Both the position numbers and the translations under genes were made by a program. This document shows, one piece after another, positions 54,390-64,000 of a DNA stretch of 64,000 nucleotides (position 1 is its first letter; each line of letters opens with the position of its first letter). This stretch comes from Megascapheus bottae (Eukaryota; Chordata; Mammalia; Rodentia; Geomyidae): the NCBI GenBank assembly GCA_024803745.1, contig JANJXV010000013.1:55855001-55919000 (forward strand), given 5' to 3'. A model generated the notes under the pieces. That model did no database searches and was not told where the DNA came from. It saw only the letters and a program-made list of their open reading frames with translations.

Positions 54390-55020
54390 GGTACATGCCT
54401 GGCTTACAGCCGTAATTCTAGCTGCTTAGGAGGCTCAAGATTCAAAGCCAGGCTGGGCAGGAAAGTCCATGAGAGACTATTGTCTGCCATTAACCACCAA
54501 AAAGCTGGAACTGGAACTGTGGCTCAAGTGGTAGAGCACCAGCCTTGGATGTGCTGAGTTCAAGCCCAGATACTGGGACACACACACCGCACAAAGGTTC
54601 AGGGAAGGGCTAGGAATGGAACTCTGTTGCAGGGCCCTGGGTTTGATCCATAGCACCTCAAAAAATAACAAGGCAACAAAGGCCGGCAATATGGTGCCTG
54701 CCTGTAAGCCTGCACTTGAGAGGTTGAGGCAGGAGGAGCCGAAGGCTTGAGTGAACCCTGGCTCATTTAGTAAGAACCTGCCTCCCCCAAAAATGGGGCA
54801 AGGAAAGGAGCAAGAAGTATTGGGAAGACGTGGGCTGGGAATGTGTCCGACTGGTAGAGTGCTTGCCTAGCATGCACCAAGACCCAGGGTCGACTCCTCA
54901 GTACCACATCCATACAAAAGCCGGAAGTGGTGCTGTGGCTCAAGTGGTAGAGCATTAGCCTTGAGGAAAGCCCAAGGACAGTGCTCAGGCCCTGGGGTCA
55001 AGCCCAGGACTGGCAAAATA
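54390..55020 (+). mobile_element. Cluster of + strand SINEs (54390-54580, 54600-54790, 54825-55020)
   Basis: A 7SL-headed copy ('cttacagccgtaattctagc' to 'gagttcaagcccagatactg') is followed by an older diverged element and by a clean ID-headed copy ('agagtgcttgcctagcatgc' to 'caagcccaggactggcaaaa'). Confidence 0.83.
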
Positions 55021-55307
55021 AATAAATAGTCGAATATGGATATACTTCCAATGGTCAGTGCTCAGACTCTAGAACATCAGAGGAGGCCAGGGTGTGACTC
55101 TGAGGTGAGGTGCCTACCTAGCCTGCAGGAGGAGGCTCTGGGCTCCGAGCTGCACCACACTGCACTTACTGTATATGCTGCTGGATAACAGCGCTAAGGA
55201 AGGCCTGCCTGCAGCACGCTCCCCGGAGGTGCCTTTCCAGCCTGCTGGGCAGGTGGGCGCCACTGAGCCACGCCTCCAGCCTAGGCTGCCTTTTAAAATA
55301 TACAGAA

Positions 55308-55515
55308 CAGGGCCGGGAGTTTGGCCTAGTGGTTAAAATGCTTGCCTAGCATGCATGAAGACCCGGGTTCGATTCCTTGGTACCACATACATAGGAAAAA
55401 GCCAGAAGTGGTGCTGAGGCTCAAGTGGTAGAGCTCTAGCCTTGAGAAAAATCCAAGGACAGTGCTCAGGCCCTGAGCTCAAGCCCAGGACTGGCAAAAA
55501 TAAATAAATAAAATA
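55308..55515 (+). mobile_element. ID-headed SINE, near full length
   Basis: It starts 'ggccgggagtttggcctagt', has box B 'gggttcgattcc', the linker 'ggtaccacatacatagg', the right half 'gaggctcaagtggtagagct' and ends 'ggactggcaaaaataaataa'. It is among the best-preserved copies and a good reference for the family. Confidence 0.93.
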
Positions 55516-55613
55516 TACAGAACATTTTAACCATCTTTCCTGCCCACCTCAGGGCCAATGAGCTCATGTTGGGCAACCATCAACACCATCCCCTCCAGAA
55601 CCCCAGCTGTCCT

Positions 55614-55630
55614 CCCCCCCCCCCCCCCCC
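55614..55630. repeat. Homopolymer of 17 C
   Basis: An uninterrupted C-run. Such runs are unstable and often misassembled. Confidence 0.95.
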
Positions 55631-55789
55631 GCCCCGGCCAGCACCATTCCACTTCCTGTCTCCATGAACTCGACTTGTGGAGGAGCTTCATATGACTGGG
55701 ACACTGTACTGCTCAGCCTTTGTGTTTGGTTTATTTCACTTGCCGTAATGCCCTGGAGGGTCTTCCCTCAGTTTACTTTTTTATTTGGG

Positions 55790-56518
55790 GAGGGGATCAG
55801 GATTTGAACTCAAGACCTTATGATCTTTCGTCTTTTTGGTGGTGGTGGTGTCACAGAGCTTGACCTTGGGGCCTGGGTGCTGTGTCTGAGCTCCTTTCTC
55901 AAAGCTAGCACTCTACCACTTTGAGCCACAGCTCCACTTCTGGCTTTTTGATGGTTAATTGGAGATAAGAGTCTTACAGCTTTTTCTGCCTATGCTGGCT
56001 TCAAACTGTGATCCTCAGATCTCAGCCTCCCGAGTACCTAGGATTATAGGCATGAGCCACAGTCCCTGGCTCCTTTCAGCTTTTTTACTCAATAATCTGG
56101 ATCTCAGCCTCTGGATCTCTGGGTAGCTGAGCCACAAGCATCTGACAACGTTTCCTTTTCTGGTGCTTCGATTTGTGAGTGTGTTGAACCAGTGACTTGC
56201 TATGTTGACTATCAAATTTAATTCCCTGGAGCATTATAATACTTTTTGCACTTTTCTCCATTTCTTGCCTGTTAGTTATTTATTGTGTATACTTTTTGTG
56301 CTGGTCCTGGTGCTTAAACTAAGAGCCTGGGCACTGTCCCTGAACTGCTCGTGTCAGGCTACTGCCCTACCACTTGAGGCAAGGCTCCACTTCTGGCTTT
56401 TTGGCAGTTACTTGGAATAAGAGTCACTGGCATTCCTGCCTGGCCTAGCTTCAAATCACAATCTCAGATCTCAGCCTCCTGAAAAGCTAGGATTACAGGC
56501 ATGAGCCACTGCACGTGT
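55790..56518 (-). mobile_element. Two - strand SINEs (55790-56075, 56285-56518)
   Basis: Each carries the right-half complement ('ccactttgagccacagctcc'; 'ccacttgaggcaaggctcc'), a middle block and the 7SL-like end ('ctaggattataggcatgagc'; 'ctaggattacaggcatgagc'). Confidence 0.85.
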
Positions 56519-57194
56519 CTTTTGCCTACTTTTTCTTGCTATTTGTATTGAGAAAACCATAAGAAATGGTGGAAAGGAATTTCCTGGAAAGACAGTGGCC
56601 AAGATTCTGGGCAAAATTTTCCCCACACTTTCCTTTTCCCTTCTGTGAACTGAACTCTAGAATCAATAACGAAAGCAGGCACTGGCTGAGCAGCGAGGGA
56701 GACTTCCTTTCTTGGCCCAAAATTGGAAAGGTAGGGGCAGAAGGCTCCGAATGCAAAGGAGAATAAATGAGGAGGCAGAACATGCTAATAAGGAGTGGGG
56801 TATTTATGTATTTTCTGGGGATTTGGCTCCGCTTCCCTTACCTGCTTTTAGGGTTCTCTGGTCAAATCAAGGTGATTGGGACAGGATAACAACATTTTCC
56901 CACCTAATCTAAGATGACAGCTGCAGCCCGGTCCTCAAGAGCAGAGTCCAGGGAGGGAGAGGACTGCCCTCATAGGGCTTTCTACTACTCTCTCTCTAGT
57001 TAAAGAAGAACCCCAGAACCTAGGCCAATTTCTACCCTATCACCCCATAGTAGATAAAGAGATCTGATCTCCTTTGGAGATGAAGATGGGAGTTGCTCAG
57101 ATCAAAGGAATTCCTCTAGTGTGAAGTTCCTATCTTTGCCTTCAAATGAGGAAATGGAGTTTCACAGAGTCAAACAGATTTGTCCAAGAATGCA

Positions 57195-57440
57195 GAAGTT
57201 GCCAGGCATGTGCCTATAATCCTACCTACCAGAGGCTGAGATCAGAGGGTCAGAGCCAGTCCAGGCAGAAAAGTCGGTGAGACACTTATTTAGTTAGTTT
57301 TTTTTTGCCAGTCCTGAGGCTTGAACTCAGGGCCTGGGTACTGTCCTTGGGTTTTATCAAGGCTAACACACTCTACTACCACTTGACCAAACAATGCTAA
57401 GGGACAGTGGCCAGATACTGAGTTCAAACCCTAGGACTGG
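57195..57440 (+). mobile_element. SINE split by an inserted - strand SINE fragment
   Basis: A + strand head (57195-57295) and tail (about 57395-57440, 'gagttcaaaccctaggactg') flank a - strand piece (57300-57390, 'ccagtcctgaggcttgaact'). Confidence 0.7.
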
Positions 57441-57450
57441 CATGTGCGTG

Positions 57451-57451
<1 letters not shown>

Positions 57452-57501
<50 letters not shown>

Positions 57502-57510
57502 GCGCGCACA
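57452..57510. repeat. (CA)n(CG)n microsatellite
   Basis: About 24 CA dinucleotides end in CGCGCGCGCA, directly after a SINE tail. Confidence 0.95.
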
Positions 57511-57939
57511 ATACAACTATGGTGGGAAAAAAGCAGAGGCAAGATTCAAACCAGGGAACCTGGCTCCAGAATGTACATACAACTCGTAAGAGGAGGGGCC
57601 TCCAAAGAGAGTGCTGGTGGGAAGGATCAACTCTGAGTGCCCTAGGGTAGGGATGGGGCAGTAGTGAATGTTCAAATGCGTGCTGGGCAGATGAGGAGAT
57701 TGGGGCTTGGCCTGTGTTAGAAACTTGCCCTGGATCAAGCTACAGGTAAAAAGCTAGGGTTGGCAGAGACTTCTGAGAGGTTGGACTCACCTTGTTAGCT
57801 TTGTCCCTGTTCCTTCTCCCTCTACTAGCTACACATTTCTCTTAGGTCACTCTGTCTGACGAATACAATTAATTTCAAGTGAAACAAATGGACATATGTT
57901 ATGACTTGATTTTTAGAATTAATTATGCACTGCTGGGTT

Positions 57940-58125
57940 CCAGTGATTTAGAACTGCTGTCCTCCTAGCTACTCAGGAGGCTGAGAGCCAGACGATTGGG
58001 GTTCAAAGCCAGCCTGGGCAGGAAAGTCTGCAAGACTCCATCTCTAAAGTAACTAGCAAAAAGCCAGGCTGGAGATGCGGCTCAAGCAAGTTGAGAAATC
58101 TTGAGTTCCAGAGTTCAAAGCCCAC
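57940..58125 (+). mobile_element. SINE, partial right half
   Basis: The head 'ctactcaggaggctgagagc' and 'gcaggaaagtctgcaagact' are clear; the right half is diverged. Confidence 0.78.
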
Positions 58126-58384
58126 TACTAGCAGGGAGATGGGGTAGGAAAAGAGAAGAATGCATTAGTTATACACTCAATGATAACCAGTTGGTGTCCC
58201 ATGCTGAAGGCTGGAATTGTCTAGGAAGCAGGGTCTTCCCTGTGTCTGATGGTACAACAGGGCCATGCTGAACAAGAGGGTAAGACAGAATCACAGAGTT
58301 TGGGAGGCCTTGGGGGTTAATGTCCCATCACTGACCCCATCTTTGAGAGCTTGGAGATCTCCTTTGTTTTTTGTTTTGTTTTCT

Positions 58385-58601
58385 GCTTTTTTTGTTGTTG
58401 TTGTTAGTTCTGGGTACTGAACTCAGGGCCTGAGTTCTGCCCTTGGGCTTTCCTCAAGTCTAGCGCTCGCTCTACCACTTGGGCCACAGCACCACTACCA
58501 GCTTTTGTATGTATGCGGTATCAAGGAATTGAGCCCAGGTCTTCATGCATGCTAGGCAAGCACTCTACCATTAGGCCAAACTCCCAGGTCCTGGAGATCT
58601 C

Positions 58602-58654
<53 letters not shown>

Positions 58655-58800
58655 GGTACTGGGACTTCAACTCAAGGCTTCACACTTTTCCTTGGTTTAT
58701 TTGCTCAAGGTTACTGCTCCAGCACTGAGCCTCTTATCTCCAAAAAGAGTCTCCTGAATTTTCCTGCCCAGGCTGGCTTCAAACTGAGATCCTCAGCCAG
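58385..58800 (-). mobile_element. ID-headed SINE (58385-58590), (GT)n (58604-58652), then a - strand SINE fragment (58655-58800)
   Basis: The first element ends with the ID complement 'gcatgctaggcaagcactct'. About 24 GT follow, and then 'ggtactgggacttcaactca' begins another - strand right half. Confidence 0.82.
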
Positions 58801-58819
58801 TCTCCTGAGTCTTACAGGT

Positions 58820-59285
58820 TGGGTACTGGTGGATCACGCCTGTAATCCTAGCTACTCAGGAGATCGAGATCTGAGGATCATAGTTCAAAGCCAGTTCAGG
58901 GAAGAAAGTTTGTGAGACTCTTAGCTCTTTGCTCTAGCAAAAAAAAAGTGAGATGAGCTGTGGCTCAAGTGGTAGAGTGCTAGCCTTCAACAAAATGCTC
59001 AGGGATAGTCGGGAGCAGAGTCTAATGTAGAGTGCTCACCTAGCATACATGAAGCCATGGGTTCGATTCCTCAGAACCACACACATAGAAAAAGCCGAAA
59101 GTGGCTTAAGTGGCAGAGTGCTAGCCTTAAGCAAACAGTGTCCAAGGACAGTGATCAAGCTCTAAGTTCAAGGCCTATGGTTGACCAATACAGTGTCATG
59201 GACTTTTCTGTCCAGGCTGGCTTTTAACTATTGTCCTCAGATTTCAGCCACTTATGCAGCTAGGGTTATAGGCATGAGCCACCTG
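58820..59285 (+). mobile_element. SINE cluster (58820-59000 +, 59000-59180 + ID-headed, 59195-59285 - fragment)
   Basis: Heads 'gtggatcacgcctgtaatcc' and 'agtgctcacctagcatacat' mark the two + strand elements. 'ggctggcttttaactattg' to 'gggttataggcatgagcc' marks the reverse fragment. Confidence 0.75.
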
Positions 59286-59884
59286 TGGTTTTCCTGGTAA
59301 GTCTAACCTGTAAAAATAAAGCTTGCTACAGGCTCCCTCGATCCACCGACTTACAGTGACACATGGAACTCCCTGGAGACACAGCAGCCACTGGGACCTT
59401 CATGTCCTCTGCTACAAGGTCAAAAACTCAGGCAGCAACCTGGTCCAGATCTTTTCAAACACAAGGCTGGCTCTGTCTTGGATGCTGGAGTACTTCCGGG
59501 CATGCAAGGCAGTGATAAATGCTTCTACTTCAATTGTCCCTGAAAACCATCATCCTTCAGTCACAGCAAGATGAGGACTTCACAGCCAGGGTTTCGCCAG
59601 GGTTTCTGCCCCCACTCTGGCACGATCTATCTGTGCCATCTGTCTCCTGGCAACTTCTTTCTGTGTCTCTGGCCATCAGTGTCCTAGGTTCCACCTCCTC
59701 CACCTGCATACCTCACAGGGCCCTTCCAGCTCATGCTCTCCTGGAGCCCTGTCCCTAGGTAGTATTACCTGTTCTAGAAAGACTAGGCCACACCCTGACA
59801 TCAGCAGGAGACTTTCTCCTTGGATTGCTCCTATTTGAGGGATGAAGAAGTTTCTGGGTAATGCTCCTTTTCTTTGGAGCGGCT

Positions 59885-60108
59885 GAGGTTGTTCCTAGGT
59901 TTTGAACCCAGGGCCTGAGTGTTGTGCCAGAGCTTCTAGTACTCTACCACTTGAGTCATAGCACCACTTCCTGCCTTTTCTGAGTATTTTATTGGAGATG
60001 AGAGTCTCATGGACTTTTCTGTCCAGGTTGGCTTTGAACTGCAATCCTCAGTACTCAGCTTCTTGAGTAGCTAGGATTACTGGTATGAGCTACCAGTATC
60101 CAGCTAAT
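59885..60108 (-). mobile_element. SINE, 7SL/B1-like plus right half
   Basis: The + strand has 'ggttttgaacccagggcctg', 'ccacttgagtcatagcacc' and 'gtagctaggattactgg'. Confidence 0.82.
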
Positions 60109-60114
60109 GCTCAT

Positions 60115-60410
60115 TTCTGATAACTGCTTTTAGTCTCCTTTCTGCTGCTGTAACAAAAGACCCAAGGCTGGTGCACGATAAAAGAGGTTTCTTTAGCTCA
60201 CACTGTTGGAGGTCTGCCACCCTCAGAGTGGGTGGCATTACGATGGTGGGAACCAATGCTGAAGAGATTGAAGAGATAACATGGGTAGAATAGATGGGAA
60301 AACCAGAGGGTGGGACGAGCTGGTCTTGCCTGTTTTATAATCACTCACCACCTAGGAATTACCTTGCTTCCTTCTGAGGGTTGTGTAGAACCTAGTGTCC
60401 TTTCACTAGA
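60115..60410 (-). mobile_element. MaLR-type LTR fragment (MST/MLT-like)
   Basis: The + strand stretch 'tctgctgctgtaacaaaaga', 'aaaagaggtttctttagctc' and 'cattacgatggtgggaacc' resembles the complement of a MaLR LTR 3' end. The family assignment is from memory and tentative. Confidence 0.45.
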
Positions 60411-60414
60411 CCCC

Positions 60415-60605
60415 ACCTTTTTTTTTTTTTTTGCTTGTTGTGGGGCTTGAACTCTGGGCATGGGAGTTATTCCTGGGATCCTTTTGTGCTCAGGGACAGC
60501 GCCACTTTTTCTGTGATTAGTTGGAGATAAGGGTCTCATAAATTTTCCTGCCTAGAGTGGCTTTGAACTGCGAACCTCAGATCACAGCCTCCTGAGGTCT
60601 ACCAG
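60415..60605 (-). mobile_element. SINE with A-tail complement
   Basis: A T-run precedes 'gttgtggggcttgaactctg', 'gtgattagttggagataagg' and 'cagatcacagcctcctgag'. Confidence 0.82.
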
Positions 60606-60884
60606 ACAAACCTAGGCCCCAGCTTAGGTGCCCCCACCTCTCTCTCTACCCCTACCGCATATCTTTCTTACCAACCCTTTAAAACTGGAGGAAATCAGTT
60701 TCCAACTATCTATTTATTTAGGTGGCACCAGAGTTTGAACTGTGGACTAAATGTTTACTAGGCAAGCACTTATACCACTGGGCTCTGCCTCCAGCTCTGA
60801 TTTTTTTTATATATTTTTATTGTAATTAATAAAAGGGTTACATGATATTTGCCAGATAGTCCAGCTCTGATTTTTTTTTTTTTT

Positions 60885-61605
60885 TTTTTGCTTTCTGTCT
60901 GCTATGGTGTGCTATGTTAGGTTTCCTGTGTAGCCAACAAGTTCAAATCCAGCTCTCTACTGAGGTCTCTGGACCTTTTCTGCATGGTCTGGTCTCAAGC
61001 TGCAATCCTCTAGGACTTAGCCTATCAAGTAGCTAGGATTACAGGTGTGAGCCACTGGCACCAACTCTAGGTACAGCCTCCTAGCAATGCCATCTGTCTT
61101 TGTGGTGAGTTTTGTCCTGTGTCTGGATGGTGTGGCTAAAAGCTTTTTAGCTCTGTGTGTGTACCTATGTGTCTGTGTGCCATATCCTGGCTGGAACTCA
61201 GGGCCTGGGCACTGTCCCTTGGCCTTTTCACTAAAAGCTGGTACCCTACCACCTGAGCCACAGCTCACTTCTGGCATTGTGGAGACAAGAGTATCATAGA
61301 CTTTGCTCTCTGGGCTAGCTTTGAATCACAGTCCTCAGGTGGCCTCCTGAATAGCTAGGATTAAAGGCGTGAGCCACCAGCACTCTTATACCAGACTATT
61401 TTTTTTTTTTTCTTTCCAGTCCTGGGTTTAAGCTCAGGGCCTGAGCACTGTCCTTGGATTTTCTCAAGGCTAGAGCTCTACTACTTGAGCCTCAGCACCA
61501 CTTCTGGCTTTTTTCTATGTATGTGGTACTGAGGAATCGAACCCGGGTCTTCATGCATGCTAGGCAAGCACTCCACCACTAGGTCAAACTCCCGGCCCTT
61601 ACCAG
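60885..61605 (-). mobile_element. Three - strand SINEs (60885-61075, 61130-61385, 61395-61605 ID-headed)
   Basis: The last is a well-preserved ID-headed copy: 'ccagtcctgggtttaagctc' to 'gcatgctaggcaagcactcc'. The other two carry 7SL-like ends 'ctaggattacaggtgtgag' and 'ctaggattaaaggcgtgag'. Confidence 0.85.
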
Positions 61606-61954
61606 ACTATTTTTTTTTAGCAGTTCTTCACTGTTCTCTCTTGACTAGGTTTTGTTTTTTGTTTTTTAATCAAAGTAACGTTTGTGCTGGTTTTCCTAAT
61701 GATAAAAACAGTGCATGTTCACAATGAATCATCCAGAAAATACAAAAGGAAATGAGCACGTACCACACTCTCACTCAAGAGTAGCAGAGCCAATCTATCT
61801 CTTTCCCGGAATACACGGAGAGAGTGGAGAAGGGAGAGGTGGGGGGGCGTGGAGAAACTAATGGAAAGCGGTAGGGATATTTCCGTTTATGTATTTCATT
61901 TAAATTTACGGTCTCTTAAAAAACGTTTCGGTTCACAGAAAACTAAATTTGTCC

Positions 61955-63420
61955 TCATTCTGGGGCCTGGACTTGGGGACTGGGGGCTGTCCCTGCGCTC
62001 CGCTTCTGCTTTTCAGGGCTTTCCTGCCAGGCTGGCTTCGAACTGCCATCCTCCAAGCCTCGGCCTCCAGGGGGCCGCGGGCGCGGGCTGCGGCCACACG
62101 GGTCATTTTTCCATTCCGCAGGCAGAGCTGGCTGCCCAGGCTCCCGGGCCGAGGGCAGGGAGAGCGGGAGGGGGCCGGCCAGCCGCCTCCCCACGCGACC
62201 CCCGGGGCGTCCCCGGAGCCCACGCGGCGGGACGCGCGGCCCGGGAGGGGTCCCGACGCGGGCTCCTCGCCGGAGGGGCGCGGGAGGCCAGCTGCGGCAG
62301 AGCGGACGTCCCCGGCGTCCCGGCAGGCACCGGAGGACACCGGCCTCGGCGTCGAAACCCGACGAGCGGCGCTGCACCGCAGTCCGGCGGCGGCCCCACC
62401 TCGGCTCCCACCTGTGGCTCCGCCCGCGACCCCACTTGGGCGGGGCGTGGGGCGGGGCTCACGCAGCACTCATCCAATCAGCACGCTGGATCTGGTGCCC
62501 GCCCCCTCCCGCGGAGGTGACGCAGGCGCTCTCGCCCGCAGCGGCCCTCGGCCCCGCCCTTCCCGGGGGCGGTGCTGACGCTCGCGCCGTCGCGCCCGAC
62601 GTCGGGCACGTTGACGCCGGCGCCGCGCCGCCGGGCCCGCTCCTCCGCGCCAGCCAGTGTCCGGCCGCGGGCCGGCCTTCGTGACTGGGGCGGCGGGCCC
62701 CGGGCCGCGTCGTGGGGCGGGCGCGGACGCCGCCGCCGGGCTGCCTTCGTCGGCCCCCCCGAGCGCGCCCGCAGCGAGCTGCCGCCCGCGGGCCTCCGCC
62801 GAGTCTCCTCGCTGCTCCCGCCGGCGAGCAAGGTGAGGAGCGGGGGCCGGAGGCGGCGGGGAGCGGGCCGGGCGGCCGCGCGCGCCCGAACGTCACCGGG
62901 CCGGGGCGCCGGAGAGGCCGGGCGCGAGGCCCCGGCGCCGGGCCGCTCCCGCGGTGGCCTCCCCGGAGCCCGGACCCGCCGCGCGCGCGCGGGGAGGGGG
63001 GCGCTCGGGGCCCGACGCCCCCGGGACCCCCGTGCCGGGGCGGGGCCGCACCTGCGGCGGGCGGCGGGGCGGGGCGGCCGGCCGGAGGTCACCGGCGTCA
63101 GGTGCGCCGACCCCGGGTCCGCCCGGGGGTCGCCCTGCCGGGAGGCGCGGCCCCGGGGCTCGGCGGCGGCCCCGGCGGCTCCCGATCGCGGCGCCCGGCC
63201 CCCGGCGCCCTCCGGGCCCCCAGCCCGCCGTCCCCCTTCACGCTCTTACGCTCCCCCTCGCCCCGTAAACTTACGTAAGTCCGGTCGGTTTGCCCAGCGC
63301 CGGCGGCAGCCGCCGGCCCGGGGATCGGGAGCTGTCAGTCCTCCCGGGGCCCGCGCTGGTGGGGCGTCTGGCAGGGCGGGCCTCCCGTGCTCCTCCCCCT
63401 CCGCCCAACCCCTGTTCTAC
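61955..63420 (+). promoter_or_regulatory. PPFIA1: CpG island, probable PPFIA1 promoter
   Basis: Dense CpG with many GC boxes and no TATA box. A CCAAT box in 'catccaatcagcac' (62474-62478), a TGACGCA CRE-like site (62518-62524) and the palindrome 'cccgacgtcggg' (about 62598) cluster before the candidate exon. Assignment to PPFIA1 (liprin-alpha-1) rests on conserved order after ANO1 and FADD; no PPFIA1 coding exon is in the window. Confidence 0.6.
62640..62832 (+). other. PPFIA1: Candidate untranslated first exon (PPFIA1?), start uncertain
   Basis: A consensus splice donor gagcaag followed by gtgaggag lies at 62832/62833 inside the CpG island, the kind of site that ends a non-coding first exon. 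The 5' end is a guess. In human PPFIA1 the start codon is, as I recall, in exon 2, which would be beyond this window. Confidence 0.4.
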
Positions 63421-63699
63421 CCCAAGTAGAGGGGAAGGAAAGTGGGTAGCCGGGGAACACATGTTTTCAGCCACTTCCAAGTCCGCTCCACGGGCTGGCT
63501 CGGGGCGAGGTGGCCCCGTCTCGCTGTTTGCCTGTTCTGACTGTTTTCTTTCTGTCCCCGCGTCGTGTGATCGGCCTGCAGGTTTGCCCGTACGCGTCTT
63601 CCGGGAGGGTTTGCCTGGGAAGCCTCACCTTGCTGAGGATAGCCAGGCTGGCAGCGGCTTGGTTGTGTTTTTTTTTGTTCTTTTTTTCGTCTTCTCTTT

Positions 63700-63925
63700 T
63701 TCGGTGCTGGTCCTGTGGAGTTTGACCTAGGGCTCAGGCACTGTCCCATAACTTTTTCATTCAAGGCTACCACTATACCACTTGAGTCACACCCCAATTT
63801 CTGGCTTTTTGGTGGTTGGTGGGAGGTAAGAGTCTCTCAGTCTCTGCCACGGCTGGCTTTGAACCGCTATCCTCAGATCTCAGCCTCCCGAGTAGCTAGG
63901 AACACAGGTGTGAGCCACCTGTGCT
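63700..63925 (-). mobile_element. SINE at the CpG-island edge
   Basis: It reads 'ggtcctgtggagtttgacct', 'ccacttgagtcacacccc', 'tttggtggttggtgggaggt' and 'gtagctaggaacacaggtg'. A (CGT/CAT)n-like tract follows at 63925-63960. Confidence 0.83.
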
Positions 63926-64000
63926 CGTCGTCGTGGTCGTCATCGTGGTCGTCATCGTCTGCCTCTTACTAGCTGCAGATACTGAGAAGGCTGCAGGGAA

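Noticed and set aside
62572..63429. 285-codon + frame in the terminal CpG island
   Set aside because: Arg/Ala/Gly/Pro-rich composition typical of CpG islands. The splice donor at 62832 suggests the region is a non-coding exon plus intron.

Overview
This is mammalian nuclear DNA, and the interspersed repeats point to a rodent. It holds multi-exon genes with canonical GT/AG splice sites, CpG-island promoters, dozens of SINEs, L1 and MaLR debris, long CA/GT microsatellites and a 100-N assembly gap. The SINEs are modular: an ID-type (tRNA-Ala-like) or a 7SL/B1-like left half joined to one common tRNA-like right half. That resembles the IDL-Geo SINEs described from Geomyoidea (kangaroo rats, pocket mice, gophers), so a geomyoid rodent is my best inference; species is not proven.

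Layout, all genes on the + strand. (1) 1-32.2 kb: the 3' two thirds of ANO1 (TMEM16A), the calcium-activated chloride channel. I place sixteen exons, corresponding to exons 10-14 and 16-26 of the 26-exon human gene, including the 12-nt EAVK microexon. They join in phase to 634 residues and end at the stop at 31096-31098. The alternative 'segment d' exon (exon 15) was not found where expected. The introns carry three striking arrays: a 44-copy 56/57-bp minisatellite with an E-box in nearly every unit, a GC-box array directly before exon 20, and a ~680-bp polypyrimidine array before the last exon. (2) 32.2-36.1 kb: intergenic, SINEs and simple repeats. (3) 36.155-41.906 kb: an internally deleted class II (betaretrovirus-like) endogenous retrovirus with two LTRs about 3% apart, a Lys-type primer site, partial gag, an integrase remnant and an env-like remnant. 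(4) 42.4-44.6 kb: FADD, the death-receptor adaptor, complete in two exons (205 aa) with a CpG-island promoter. A 60-bp tandem duplication has copied the exon 1 splice donor, giving three in-frame donors. (5) 44.6-61.9 kb: SINE-dense intergenic DNA with no convincing gene. (6) 62.0-63.4 kb: a CpG island with a candidate untranslated first exon, by conserved gene order (ANO1-FADD-PPFIA1) probably the PPFIA1 promoter.

The genes are neighbours but do not form a pathway: ANO1 acts in epithelial and smooth-muscle chloride conductance, FADD in caspase-8 recruitment. This gene order matches human 11q13, a region often co-amplified in cancers. I saw no wholly new multi-gene system. The most novel local observations are the triplicated FADD splice donor, the E-box minisatellite, the modular SINE heads on a shared tail, and the non-autonomous retroviral element.
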